Assembly (NCBI GenBank): GCA_047974805.1 | Contig: JBKECS010000018.1 | Span: forward strand, 1-60,814 | DNA length: 60,814 bases | Source of the DNA: JAJXUB01 sp047974805 | GTDB lineage: Bacteria > Actinomycetota > Actinomycetes > Actinomycetales > Dermatophilaceae | Reading direction: 5' to 3' | Part shown: positions 52,216 through 60,696 of the stretch, one piece after another | How positions within the stretch are numbered: position 1 is the stretch's first letter | How the letters are laid out: each line of letters begins with the position of its first letter | Made by a program: the position numbers and the translations under genes | Notes under the pieces: generated by a model | Seen by the model: the letters and a program-made list of their open reading frames with translations, nothing else | The model's database searches: none | What the model was told of the DNA's origin: nothing

Positions 52216-53580
52216 TCAGTTTGCGAAGGCGGCCATCGAATCGAGCAGCGCGACGATGTCTTCCTCACTGGTCAGCGGATTGACGATGGCGAACCGGGCC
52301 AGCGTCTCGCCGTCGTATGAGGTGGGTACGGCAAAGCCCAGTTGAGCGCCGAGGATCGCATCCGACCATGCGGTGTAATCCGCCGGCGCCCACCCCAACC
52401 GGCGAAAGACGACCACGGACAGCTCCGGGTCTCGCACCAGCTCGAACTCGGCGCGCGCGGTGATCTGTGCCGCCGCAAACCGGGTCACCGCCAGCGTGCG
52501 CTCGACGGCAGCGGCATAGGCATCGGTTCCGTGGGTGGCCAAGGAGAACCAGAAGGGCAGCCCGCGTGCCCGACGGCTCAGCCCCACTGAGTAGTCGGTC
52601 GGGTTCCACTCCGGCGCCTGGGTGAGCACGTCCAGGTAGGGCGCCCGTTGGGTGTGCGCAGCCCGCGCCTGCTGCGGCCGGCGATACAGCAGCGCGCAAC
52701 AGTCGAATGGGGCAAAGAGCCACTTGTGCGGGTCGACGATGAAGGAATCGCACTGCTCGATCCCGGCGAACCGATCCCGCACGCTCGGCGCCGCCAGGCC
52801 GGCCCCACCGTATGCCCCGTCCACGTGGAACCACAGCCCGTGGTCACGAGCGACCTGACCCACCGAGGACAGTCCATCGATGATGCCGAAGTTCGTCGTC
52901 CCGGCGGTCGCGACCACCGCGAAGAACGTCTGCGGTCCGAGTTCAGCAAGCACATCCGCCAGTGCTGCGCCGGTCAATCGTCCGTCAGCATCGACCGGCA
53001 CCGGGACGAACTCGGCATCCATGACGTCGGCTGCCGAGGCGATCGAGGAGTGCGCCCCGGCTGATCCGGCGATCCGGAACGGTCGCTGCCCGGCGGGAGC
53101 TGCGGCGCGGGCGGCATACCGAGCGGCGACCAGGGCGGAAAGATTGCCAGTGGTGCCGCCCGGCACGAAGACTCCCCCGGCATCGGCGGGTAGACCGACG
53201 AGGTCGGCCAGCCAGGCCAGCGCCTGATTCTCCGCCCACACCGCCCCCGACCCCTCGAGCCAGGATCCGGCATAGACCGATGAGGCACCGACGACGAGGT
53301 CGAACATGGCGGCTGCCGGGGTCGGCGCGCAGGGGATGAAGGAGAGGAAGCGCGGATGGTCCACGGACAGGCAGGCCGGGGCCAGCACTGTCTCGAACAG
53401 TTCCAGGGCACGCTCGCCGGTGATGCCCTCCGGCGTGATCGTCTGGCCGGCGAGCTGATCCAGGTCGGCCTGAGTGCGCGGATGATCCAGCGGGACGGGG
53501 TCGAGCCTGAGACGCCCTTCGGCGTAGGCCAGCACGGCCTCCCCGAGGTGGGCCAAGTCGCGAGCATCCTTGCTGTGCAC
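52216..53580 (-). CDS. Pyridoxal-dependent amino acid decarboxylase (group II)
   Basis: 454 residues. HVDGAYGG (252-259) and Schiff-base Lys286 in DPHKWLF are the PLP-binding motifs of group II decarboxylases (aromatic amino acid, glutamate or diaminobutyrate). GGTTGNLSALVAAR is the phosphate-binding region. Substrate unknown. GTG 53580 follows TACACT by 8 nt on the minus strand (leaderless), which decides for it against a TTG at 53610. Confidence 0.87.
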   Translation of the reverse strand: MHSKDARDLAHLGEAVLAYAEGRLRLDPVPLDHPRTQADLDQLAGQTITPEGITGERALELFETVLAPACLSVDHPRFLSFIPCAPTPAAAMFDLVVGASSVYAGSWLEGSGAVWAENQALAWLADLVGLPADAGGVFVPGGTTGNLSALVAARYAARAAAPAGQRPFRIAGSAGAHSSIASAADVMDAEFVPVPVDADGRLTGAALADVLAELGPQTFFAVVATAGTTNFGIIDGLSSVGQVARDHGLWFHVDGAYGGAGLAAPSVRDRFAGIEQCDSFIVDPHKWLFAPFDCCALLYRRPQQARAAHTQRAPYLDVLTQAPEWNPTDYSVGLSRRARGLPFWFSLATHGTDAYAAAVERTLAVTRFAAAQITARAEFELVRDPELSVVVFRRLGWAPADYTAWSDAILGAQLGFAVPTSYDGETLARFAIVNPLTSEEDIVALLDSMAAFAN

Positions 53581-53639
53581 GATTGGCGAGTGTAGGCCCC
53601 GTAGCCTCAAGGCTCGAAGCTTCCGAGCCCAAGCGGTTG

Positions 53640-54335
53640 TTACACCGTCGCCTCACCCGGCCGGACGTCGTCCTCGCGCACGCCACCGCCAACGCGTAGC
53701 TCTGAGCTCAGTGCCGGCGCGTCGGCGACGAGGGCATCAGGGAACGAGGACGCCAACCCGGGACCGGCCGCACCCCAGGTCACCCCGATGGCCGCCATTC
53801 CGGCCGCACGGGCAGCGAGAACGTCCACGTCAGCATCGCCGACATAGGCGCACTCGCCCGGGGCGACCCCCAGACGCGTCGCGGCACAGACCAGGGGTGC
53901 CGGATCGGGTTTGTGCCGGTCGGTGTCGTCCAACCCGGCGAGCACGTCGATGAGGTGGTCTAGGCCCACCGCCCGCAACCCCAACCGCACGGTGGCCGTG
54001 GCCTTACTGGAAACCACCCCCATCCGTATGCCGTGCCTGCTCAGGTCGGCCAGGGCATCGGCCATCCCCGGCACGGCAAGGATGAGCTCATCGTGATGGG
54101 AGAGGTTCCACGCCCGGTAGATGGCGGTCAGTTCCGCTCCTCGGCCGGGGTATCGCTCCTCCAGCACCGGTTCCAGCGGCCGCCCGATCCAGGAGCGCAC
54201 CTGCTCGTCAGGTACCTCTGGCAGTCCAGCCCGGGCCAGCGTGTAGCGATACGAGGCAACGATTAGCGGGATGGTGTCGGCCAACGTGCCGTCGAAATCG
54301 AACAGCACGGTGGTCCAGGGGCCCGGTGCATTCAC
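53640..54335 (-). CDS. HAD family hydrolase (phosphoglycolate phosphatase-like)
   Basis: 231 residues. HAD motif I is FDFDGTLAD near the N-terminus, motif II lies in MGVVSSKAT, motif III is the Lys of HKPDPAP, and motif IV is YVGDADVD. The cap is the helical C1 type of Gph/pyrophosphatase-like enzymes. It dephosphorylates a small phosphate ester; the substrate is not determined. The GTG start is 6 nt after TAGGGT on the minus strand: leaderless. Confidence 0.87.
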   Translation of the reverse strand: MNAPGPWTTVLFDFDGTLADTIPLIVASYRYTLARAGLPEVPDEQVRSWIGRPLEPVLEERYPGRGAELTAIYRAWNLSHHDELILAVPGMADALADLSRHGIRMGVVSSKATATVRLGLRAVGLDHLIDVLAGLDDTDRHKPDPAPLVCAATRLGVAPGECAYVGDADVDVLAARAAGMAAIGVTWGAAGPGLASSFPDALVADAPALSSELRVGGGVREDDVRPGEATV

Positions 54336-54408
54336 CCGGTCACCCTAGCCAGGCGACCTCGGCTCATGACCGGCCGTCCGCGGAGGCCATCCGTGGCACA
54401 CTCGGCAT

Positions 54409-55758
54409 GTGAACCGTCGCACCGGGGAGCGGCGCCGCTTCTTTCGCCACCCAGCCCAGGTCCTCGTCACTGCGTTCCTCGGTGCGATCCTGCTCGGCAC
54501 GGTGTTGCTGACATTGCCGGTCTCCACCGCGGGTCCCACGAGCGCACCGTTGATCACCGCCGCGTTCACTGCGACCAGCGCCGTGTGCGTCACGGGTCTG
54601 GTCACCGTGGACACCCCCACATATTGGTCCGGCTTCGGGCAAACCGTCATCGTCCTGCTCATCCAGGTGGGTGGGTTTGGGATCATGACGTTGGCGTCAC
54701 TCATCGCCTTGTTCCTGGCGCGACATATCGGTCTACGCACCCGACTGACCGCAGCGGCCGAGACCAAGAGCATCGGACCGGGCGACGTGCGTCGGGTGCT
54801 CTTCGGCGTCCTGAGGATCACCGTCGTGGTCGAGGCTGCCGTCGCGCTGGTGCTGTTCGCGCGCTTCCGCACTGCCTACGGAATGTCCTGGGGCGAATCA
54901 CTGGCCTACGGAGGCTTCCATGCGGTGTCCTCCTTCAACAACGCCGGATTTGCCCTGTTCAGCGACAATATGATCGGGTTCGCCCAGGATCCGCTCATCT
55001 TGTTGCCACTCTGCGTGGCCATCATTGTCGGCGGTCTGGGGTTTCCGGTCATTCTTGAGCTGTGGCGACGAGTACCGATGCGACGGTGGAGCCTGCATAC
55101 CAAGCTCACCCTGTTCATGACGGCGATCCTGCTCCTGGGCGGCACGGTGTTCGTCATGGCCAGCGAATGGAACAACCCGGCGACGATCGGACACGCGCCC
55201 TTCGGCGTCAAACTACTCGACGGGTTCTTCCATGCGGTGCAACCGCGCACCGCCGGGTTCAACGCCTGGGACTATTCGGCCGCAACGAACGAAACCCTGT
55301 TGGGCACGATCATGCTCATGTTTATCGGGGGCGGCTCCGCCGGGACCGCCGGCGGCTTGAAAGTAACGACCTTCGTTGTCCTCTTCTTCGTCATCATCGC
55401 CGAGGTGCGCGGCGAGGCCGACGTGGTCGCCTTCGACCGTCGGATCGCCCCACGGGCTATCCGGTCCGCGACCACGGTGGCGTTACTCGGCATCGCCGCC
55501 GTGCTGGGCGCGACCATGATCTTGACCGAGGTGACCGACCTGCCGCTGCGGGAAGGGTTGTTCGAATCGACCTCTGCTTTTGCCACGGTGGGACTGTCGC
55601 TGAACGTCACCGCCACGCTGCCGACCAGCGGTCAACTGGTCATTATCGGACTGATGTTCCTCGGTCGGCTCGGGCCGATCACCCTCGTGTCGGCCCTTGC
55701 GCTCCGCGAGCGCGGCCGGCATTACACCCTCCCGGAAGGAGCGCCCCTCATTGGCTAA
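54409..55758 (+). CDS. ktrB: TrkH/KtrB family potassium uptake membrane subunit
   Basis: 449 residues with four repeated M1-P-M2 units. Selectivity-filter regions are seen in TATSAVCVTGLVTVDT, FHAVSSFNNAGFAL, FHAVQPRTAGFNAWD and FESTSAFATVGLSL. It is the ion-conducting subunit of a Ktr-type K+ (or Na+/K+) uptake system. The GTG start follows CACACT by 6 nt with no ribosome site. It overlaps its regulatory subunit gene by 8 bp. Confidence 0.93.
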   Translation: MNRRTGERRRFFRHPAQVLVTAFLGAILLGTVLLTLPVSTAGPTSAPLITAAFTATSAVCVTGLVTVDTPTYWSGFGQTVIVLLIQVGGFGIMTLASLIALFLARHIGLRTRLTAAAETKSIGPGDVRRVLFGVLRITVVVEAAVALVLFARFRTAYGMSWGESLAYGGFHAVSSFNNAGFALFSDNMIGFAQDPLILLPLCVAIIVGGLGFPVILELWRRVPMRRWSLHTKLTLFMTAILLLGGTVFVMASEWNNPATIGHAPFGVKLLDGFFHAVQPRTAGFNAWDYSAATNETLLGTIMLMFIGGGSAGTAGGLKVTTFVVLFFVIIAEVRGEADVVAFDRRIAPRAIRSATTVALLGIAAVLGATMILTEVTDLPLREGLFESTSAFATVGLSLNVTATLPTSGQLVIIGLMFLGRLGPITLVSALALRERGRHYTLPEGAPLIG

Positions 55759-56419
55759 GGACAAGCCACCCACAGCGGGTGTCGTCGTCATCGGGCTCGG
55801 CCGGTTCGGTCGCGCCCTGGCGCTGGAGTTGGAGAAGGACGGGATCGAGGTGCTCGGTATCGATCTCGATATGCGGGTTGTGCAAAGCCTTGCCGGCCGG
55901 CTGACCCATGTCGTCCAGGCCGACTCGACCGATGCTGAGGCCATGCGTCAACTTTCCGTGCACGAGTTCGACCGCGCGGTGATCGCGGTCGGCACGGACC
56001 TGGAGGTGAGTGTGCTCACCGCCTTCGTCCTGCGCAATCTCGGGCTGAACAACATCTGGGCCAAGGCCGTGACGAAGTCCCAGGCGGCGATCCTGCAGCA
56101 GATCGGGGTTCCGCACGTGGTTCGCCCGGAGCACGACATGGGGCGACGGGTCGCGCACCTGGTCCGCGGGGCCATGCTTGACTACATCGAGTTCGACGAC
56201 GGGTATGCCATCGTCAAGACGGTGCCGCCGCAAAGCATCGTCGGGATGCCCTTGGGTGAGTCGGTCGTTCGCACGAAGTACGGCGTGACCATCGTCGGGA
56301 TCAAGACGCCAGGGTCCGATTTCACGTATGCCACTCCGGAGACGATCGTCCGGCCCGGCGATCTCGTCATCGTCTCGGGCGATCGGCGTCGAGTCGAGTG
56401 GTTCAGCAACCAGGATTAG
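55751..56419 (+). CDS. ktrA: TrkA/KtrA potassium channel regulatory subunit
   Basis: 222 residues: an RCK_N Rossmann domain with VVVIGLGRFGRALALEL and an acidic residue at the end of the second strand (DLDMRVV), and an RCK_C domain after about residue 140. It binds nucleotides (ATP/ADP or NADH) and gates KtrB. The TTG at 55751, with AAGGAG 8 nt upstream and overlapping the ktrB stop, is the best start. Confidence 0.92.
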   Translation: MAKDKPPTAGVVVIGLGRFGRALALELEKDGIEVLGIDLDMRVVQSLAGRLTHVVQADSTDAEAMRQLSVHEFDRAVIAVGTDLEVSVLTAFVLRNLGLNNIWAKAVTKSQAAILQQIGVPHVVRPEHDMGRRVAHLVRGAMLDYIEFDDGYAIVKTVPPQSIVGMPLGESVVRTKYGVTIVGIKTPGSDFTYATPETIVRPGDLVIVSGDRRRVEWFSNQD

Positions 56420-56452
56420 GTATGCGTCCAGCTGGTGCTCTCCGCCCCCATC

Positions 56453-56470
56453 GATACATGGACGAGTATC
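56453..56470. promoter_or_regulatory. GATAC-N8-GTATC dyad upstream of arsR
   Basis: The half-sites GATAC (56453-56457) and GTATC (56466-56470) lie 24 bp before the arsR ATG; GTATC continues into AATAC. It shares ATCAA-like sequence with the second operator at 56898-56937. Candidate ArsR autoregulation site. Confidence 0.4.
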
Positions 56471-56494
56471 AATACCAGACATAGGGTGCTCACC

Positions 56495-56863
56495 ATGGCG
56501 GCTCCGCACGAAGCCCAGGCGAGAACGGCAAAACTCACCATAGTGGTCGACGCGTGTTGTTTCGACGAAAACCTGGACCTGCTCCCTCCCGATGAGGCCG
56601 AGGTACTCGCCGGTGCCTTCAAAGCGTTGGCCGATCCAACCCGGGTGCGTCTGCTGCGCTACCTTGCCCAATCGGAGGATGGCACCGCCTGCGCATGCCA
56701 TCTGCCTGGGGCGCTCGGCATTAGCCAGCCGACGCTCTCTTTCCATATGGCGAAGCTGCACGATGCTGGCCTGGTGTCACGGGAACAGCGGGGCCGATGG
56801 GCCCATTGGACGGTTCACCCGGAGGCGCTGACGGGAGTGCGCGCCTTCCTGAACCTAGCCTGA
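56495..56863 (+). CDS. ArsR/SmtB family metalloregulator
   Basis: 122 residues with a winged helix-turn-helix (AFKALADPTRVRLLRYLAQ, then ISQPTLSFHMAKLHDAGLV). Possible thiol ligands are Cys21-Cys22 near the N-terminus and Cys66 and Cys68 (TACACHL) at the start of the recognition region, as in As(III)- or Cd/Pb-sensing ArsR proteins. ATG 56495 is taken at the start of homology. It is followed by an operator, a decayed permease and a thioredoxin-like gene, the remains of a typical ArsR-permease-thioredoxin operon. Confidence 0.9.
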   Translation: MAAPHEAQARTAKLTIVVDACCFDENLDLLPPDEAEVLAGAFKALADPTRVRLLRYLAQSEDGTACACHLPGALGISQPTLSFHMAKLHDAGLVSREQRGRWAHWTVHPEALTGVRAFLNLA

Positions 56864-56888
56864 GCCGCCTCGACCTCGGCCCGTCGAA

Positions 56889-56937
56889 TTGACATTCATC
56901 AATATCAATTCCAGGATACGTATTGATAAATATCAAT
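56889..56937 (+). promoter_or_regulatory. Promoter with two ArsR-like operators before the permease remnant
   Basis: TTGACA (56889-56894) is followed 18 nt later by AGGATA (56913-56918), a good promoter. ATCAATATCAATT (56898-56910) fills the spacer, and a perfect inverted repeat ATTGAT-AAAT-ATCAAT (56922-56937) covers the start site. These match the ATCAA/TTGAT half-sites of ArsR operators and stand out as an AT-rich island. Confidence 0.65.
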
Positions 56938-56955
56938 GCGTACCGGAGGCTGACG

Positions 56956-57221
56956 GTGTTGACCCTCTCACCCCCGAACGAACGCCGATCGAGGACCCGC
57001 GCGAAGCTCATCGGCGTCCTACTTGGCCTTGGTGCGCTGTGGGCCGCGGCATACGCGCTCAACGAGCACATCTCGCCTTCATGATGGCCACGGTCGCCCT
57101 GTCCTTGCCCGAATTCGTGCTCCGGCGACAAATCCTTCGTCCACGCCTGCTCGTTCTCTATTTCGGATCCGTTACCGCCGGGATCATGGCCATCGGCTGG
57201 ACCGTCAACCTTCTGTTCTGA
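56956..57221 (+). pseudogene. Permease (COG0701/ArsP-like) remnant: both ends kept, middle deleted
   Basis: Two small pieces in different frames remain. Piece 1 (56956-57084, GTG start after GGAGG) encodes 42 residues with one helix, KLIGVLLGLGALWAAAYALN, like the N-terminus of the permease. Piece 2 (57081-57221, ATG) encodes 46 residues, FMMATVALSLPEFVLRR then a final membrane helix, like its C-terminus. The intact protein of this family has about 300 residues. The join near 57078 puts the stop of piece 1 and the ATG of piece 2 in an overlap (ATGA), so both could still be translated, but the transporter itself is gone. Confidence 0.65.
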
Positions 57222-57336
57222 ATCGTCTCTTCTCCACCGACTCGACCCGGACCGCCCGCCACCAACGGGCATACACCGGCCATCGCCGGGCCCGACCCGA
57301 TGGGCCTGGGCGTGACTTATCCATCAAGGAGGAACG

Positions 57337-57636
57337 GTGAACATCAAGATCCTCGGACCAGGTTGCCGCAACTGCATCAACCTGGAAAAGGAGACCCGAG
57401 CCGCAGTGGAGGCGATGGGCCTCGATGCCACCATTGAGAAGGTCACTGCCTATCCCGACATCATGGCCTACGGAATCATGTCGACACCCGGCCTGGTCGT
57501 CGACGAGAAGGTGCTGGTCAGCGGGCGCGTCCCGAAGCGGGCCGAGATCATCGCCCTGCTCACCGCCCGACCCGGACGCCGGAATAGACCCGAGACCGCC
57601 GTGTCCACGGCCGCTCCGGCTAGGTTGAGTGGGTGA
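57337..57636 (+). CDS. Small thioredoxin-like redox protein
   Basis: 99 residues: MNIKILGPGCRNCINLEK with redox pair Cys10-x-x-Cys13, the cis-Pro loop in MSTPGLVVDEKVLVSGRVP, and a Thr/Ala-rich tail. It matches the thioredoxin-fold family (redox-active disulfide protein 2 type) encoded next to ArsR and COG0701 permeases. AGGAGG lies just upstream of GTG 57337. Its last bases overlap the ung start, and the ung -10 lies inside it. Confidence 0.9.
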   Translation: MNIKILGPGCRNCINLEKETRAAVEAMGLDATIEKVTAYPDIMAYGIMSTPGLVVDEKVLVSGRVPKRAEIIALLTARPGRRNRPETAVSTAAPARLSG

Positions 57637-58316
57637 CCCCGACCCGGCAGCCGCTGACCACGCTGATCAACCCCAGCTGGGCGCAGGCGCTGGCGCCGGT
57701 CGAGCCCATCGTCGCGCGGCTGGGAGGTTTTCTGCGCGAGGAAGTCGCCAGCGGCCGGGGCTATCTGCCCCCCGGCGACGTCATCCTCCGTGCGTTCAGC
57801 CAGCCGATGGACGCCGTTCGAGTCCTCATCGTCGGCCAGGACCCCTACCCGACGCCGGGGCATCCGGTCGGGTTGTCTTTCTCGGTCGCATCCGACGTCG
57901 ACCCGATCCCGCGGTCGTTGGCGAACATCTTCGCCGAGCTGCATTCCGATCTGGGCTGTTCGTCGCCAAGGTCCGGTGATCTGACCCCGTGGGTCCAGCG
58001 CGGGGTCCTGTTGCTCAACCGAGTGCTCACGGTCCAGCCCGGCAAGCCGGCCTCCCACCGAGACAAGGGATGGGAGGAGGTCACCGGTGCCGCGATCGAT
58101 GCTCTGGTGGCACGCGGAGGACCGCTGGTGGCGATCCTGTGGGGGCGCGACGCCCGGAACCTCCGCCCAAGACTCGGCGGCATGCCGGCCATCGAGTCCG
58201 CCCACCCCTCACCGTTATCGGCACGCGGCGGCTTCTTCGGGTCTCGGCCGTTCTCTCGGGCCAACGAGGCATTGGTGGCCCAAGGCGGGCAGCCGATCGA
58301 TTGGTGCCTGCCATAG
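57633..58316 (+). CDS. ung: Uracil-DNA glycosylase (family 1)
   Basis: 227 residues. The water-activating loop GQDPYP (68-73, Asp70) and the DNA-intercalation loop HPSPLS (191-196) are intact, as is the uracil-binding VLLLNRVLTV region. It removes uracil from DNA for base excision repair. GTG 57633 overlaps the previous stop (GTGA) and is also 6 nt after TAGGTT (57621-57626), so it can be both coupled and leaderless. Confidence 0.95.
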   Translation: MTPTRQPLTTLINPSWAQALAPVEPIVARLGGFLREEVASGRGYLPPGDVILRAFSQPMDAVRVLIVGQDPYPTPGHPVGLSFSVASDVDPIPRSLANIFAELHSDLGCSSPRSGDLTPWVQRGVLLLNRVLTVQPGKPASHRDKGWEEVTGAAIDALVARGGPLVAILWGRDARNLRPRLGGMPAIESAHPSPLSARGGFFGSRPFSRANEALVAQGGQPIDWCLP

Positions 58317-58458
58317 ACCGCCCGCGCTTCCACAGTGCGAGAGGGGGCTACGGCAGGAGTCTTCGCTGGTGACATGCTTGTCTGGGCTCGGTCGCTCCGA
58401 TCGCGGCCACCTCGCCAATTGACGTTGACTGGCACCAGAACGACCAGGAGTGAGCCGT

Positions 58459-59829
58459 ATGCCGCAGCACAAGTACCTCCTCGACGAATCCCAGATGCCG
58501 ACGGCCTGGTACAACATCCTCGCCGACCTACCCACCCCGCTGCCGCCGCCGCTGCACCCGGGCACTGGCGAGCCGATCGGTCCGCAGGACCTGGCGCCGC
58601 TCTTCCCTATGGCACTCATCGAGCAAGAGGTCTCCACGGAGCGCTACATCGACATCCCCGAAGCTGTTCAGGACGTCTACAAGCTGTGGCGGCCCTCGCC
58701 GCTGTATCGGGCACACCAGCTCGAGGCAGCGCTGGGCACCCCGGCGAAGATCTACTACAAGTACGAGGGCGTCTCCCCGGCCGGGTCGCACAAGCCGAAC
58801 ACTGCCGTCCCGCAGGCCTACTACAACGCGCAGGCCGGCATACGGCGGCTGACCACCGAGACCGGAGCGGGGCAGTGGGGCACGTCACTGGCGTTCGCGT
58901 GTCAGCAGTTCGGGATCGAGTGTGAGATCTGGCAGGTGCGCGCCTCGTACGATTCCAAGCCCTACCGCAAGATCATGATCGAGACCTTCGGAGGAGTCAT
59001 TCATCCCAGCCCGTCTGATCTCACCGAAGCGGGGCGGGCCATCCTCGCCGCCGATCCGGATTCACCGGGGTCGCTCGGCATCGCCATCTCCGAAGCGGTC
59101 GAGGTGGCTGCCGCAAACGAGGGCACCAAATATGCCTTGGGGAGCGTGCTCAACCACGTGTTGTTGCACCAGACCATCATCGGAGAAGAGGCATTGCTGC
59201 AGCTCGCGCAGGCCGGAGACACCCCCGACGTCCTCGTCGGCTGCACCGGCGGCGGCTCGAACTTCGGCGGACTGGCCTTCCCGTTCCTGCGGGAGAAGTG
59301 GGCCGGGACGATGGCCCCGACGGTCCGTGCTGTCGAGCCGGCCTCGTGCCCGACGCTGACCCAGGGCACGTATGCCTATGACTTCGGCGACACCGCCGGG
59401 ATGACGCCCCTGATGAAGATGCACACGTTGGGCCACGACTTCATCCCCGACCCGATCCACGCCGGGGGGCTGCGCTACCACGGGATGAGCCCGCTGATTT
59501 CCCACCTCGTCGCCGGTGGGGAGATCGAAGCGGTCGCCAAGACCCAGGGGGATTGCTTTGCTGCTGGTGTCCTCTTTGCCCGGACCGAGGGCATCGTGCC
59601 GGCCCCGGAGGCCACCCATGCCCTGGCAGCGGCGATCGATGAAGCGCTGGCCTGCAAGGAGTCCGGCCAGGAGCGGGTCATCCTCACGGCGTTGAGCGGC
59701 CATGGGCACCTGGACATGGCGGCATACGACGCGTACTTGTCCGGCCAGCTCCAGGACCACACCTGGGACGATGCGGCGCTGCAGCAATCGGTGGCCGCCG
59801 CCCTGGCCAAGCTGCCAGTGACCGCCTGA
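58459..59829 (+). CDS. trpB2: TrpB2-type tryptophan synthase beta-like PLP enzyme
   Basis: 456 residues, about 50 longer than TrpB1. The PLP lysine is Lys112 in SPAGSHKPNTA, and the phosphate-binding loop is GCTGGGSNFGG. The N-terminal extension and Trp-rich region (MPTAWYNILADLPTPLPPPLHPGTGEP) mark the TrpB2 subfamily, which makes tryptophan from indole and serine without TrpA. ATG 58459 is chosen because AGGAG ends 8 nt before it; a GTG at 58450 is too close to that site. No other trp genes are near. Confidence 0.92.
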   Translation: MPQHKYLLDESQMPTAWYNILADLPTPLPPPLHPGTGEPIGPQDLAPLFPMALIEQEVSTERYIDIPEAVQDVYKLWRPSPLYRAHQLEAALGTPAKIYYKYEGVSPAGSHKPNTAVPQAYYNAQAGIRRLTTETGAGQWGTSLAFACQQFGIECEIWQVRASYDSKPYRKIMIETFGGVIHPSPSDLTEAGRAILAADPDSPGSLGIAISEAVEVAAANEGTKYALGSVLNHVLLHQTIIGEEALLQLAQAGDTPDVLVGCTGGGSNFGGLAFPFLREKWAGTMAPTVRAVEPASCPTLTQGTYAYDFGDTAGMTPLMKMHTLGHDFIPDPIHAGGLRYHGMSPLISHLVAGGEIEAVAKTQGDCFAAGVLFARTEGIVPAPEATHALAAAIDEALACKESGQERVILTALSGHGHLDMAAYDAYLSGQLQDHTWDDAALQQSVAAALAKLPVTA

Positions 59830-59863
59830 CCGGCTCGCTGCAGGGCATGGACGTCCCGGCAGA

Positions 59864-60652
59864 ATGACGCTCATGTGGCATCGGTATGTGACAATCGGGG
59901 ACAGCTTCACCGAGGGGATGTCCGACCCGGACCCCGATGTGCCGGGGCGATACCGCGGCTGGGCCGAACGGCTGGCCGAGGCACTCTCAGCGCGCGCTTC
60001 GGGTGACTTCGCGTATGCCAATCTCGCGGTGCGCGGACGGTTGCTCGATGATGTGGTCGGCCCACAGCTGGATGCGGCCTTGGCGATGACACCGGATCTG
60101 GTGTCGCTGATCGGCGGCGGGAACGACTTGCTGCGGCCGGGGGTGGACCTGGATGCGTTGGCGGACCGGCTGGAGTCGGCGGTGACTCGACTCCGGGCGA
60201 GCGGCGCCGACGTCCTCATGGGCACCCCGAGCGACACCGCCGGTGGAGGGCTGTTTGGCGCGCTGCGGGGGCGGCACGCCATGCATACGGCGAACGTCTT
60301 CAGCATCGCGCAGCGGCACGGCGCGCATGTGCTCAACCTGTGGGGGTTCAAGGCGCTGCTGGATTGGCGGATGTGGGGTGAGGACCGGATCCATTTGAGC
60401 AGCGAGGGGCACCGGCGGGTGGGGTTGCTGGCGCAGACCGCGCTCGGGGTGCTCGATCCTCAAGCGAGTCTGGACGCCGAGTGGCGGACTCCGTTGCCGC
60501 CCGGGCCTGAGTCGTCCCGGGTGGAGGCGTGGCGCGACAATGCGGCATGGGCGCGTACGGATGTGGCACCGTGGGTGCAGCGGCGGCTGCGCGGCGACTC
60601 CTCGGGGGACGCGGTCACCGCCAAGCGCCCCGACCTGCTGCCCTTCCCCTGA
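59864..60652 (+). CDS. SGNH/GDSL family hydrolase
   Basis: 262 residues with no clear signal peptide. Block I is IGDSFTEGM with nucleophile Ser14, block III is GGGNDLL, and block V is WGEDRIHLSSEGH with the Asp/His pair. It is a cytoplasmic esterase or lipase-type enzyme of unknown substrate. The C-terminal 50 residues are Arg/Trp-rich and not part of the fold. It lies 34 bp after trpB2 on the same strand. Confidence 0.9.
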   Translation: MTLMWHRYVTIGDSFTEGMSDPDPDVPGRYRGWAERLAEALSARASGDFAYANLAVRGRLLDDVVGPQLDAALAMTPDLVSLIGGGNDLLRPGVDLDALADRLESAVTRLRASGADVLMGTPSDTAGGGLFGALRGRHAMHTANVFSIAQRHGAHVLNLWGFKALLDWRMWGEDRIHLSSEGHRRVGLLAQTALGVLDPQASLDAEWRTPLPPGPESSRVEAWRDNAAWARTDVAPWVQRRLRGDSSGDAVTAKRPDLLPFP

Positions 60653-60696
60653 TCGGGCCGCACGGGATTGATCGCTGTGTCACGGCGCAGGGGATG

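Noticed and set aside
55748..56761. A 337-codon minus-strand frame opposite ktrA and arsR
   Set aside because: It is the shadow of two recognisable genes; no ribosome site and no family pattern.
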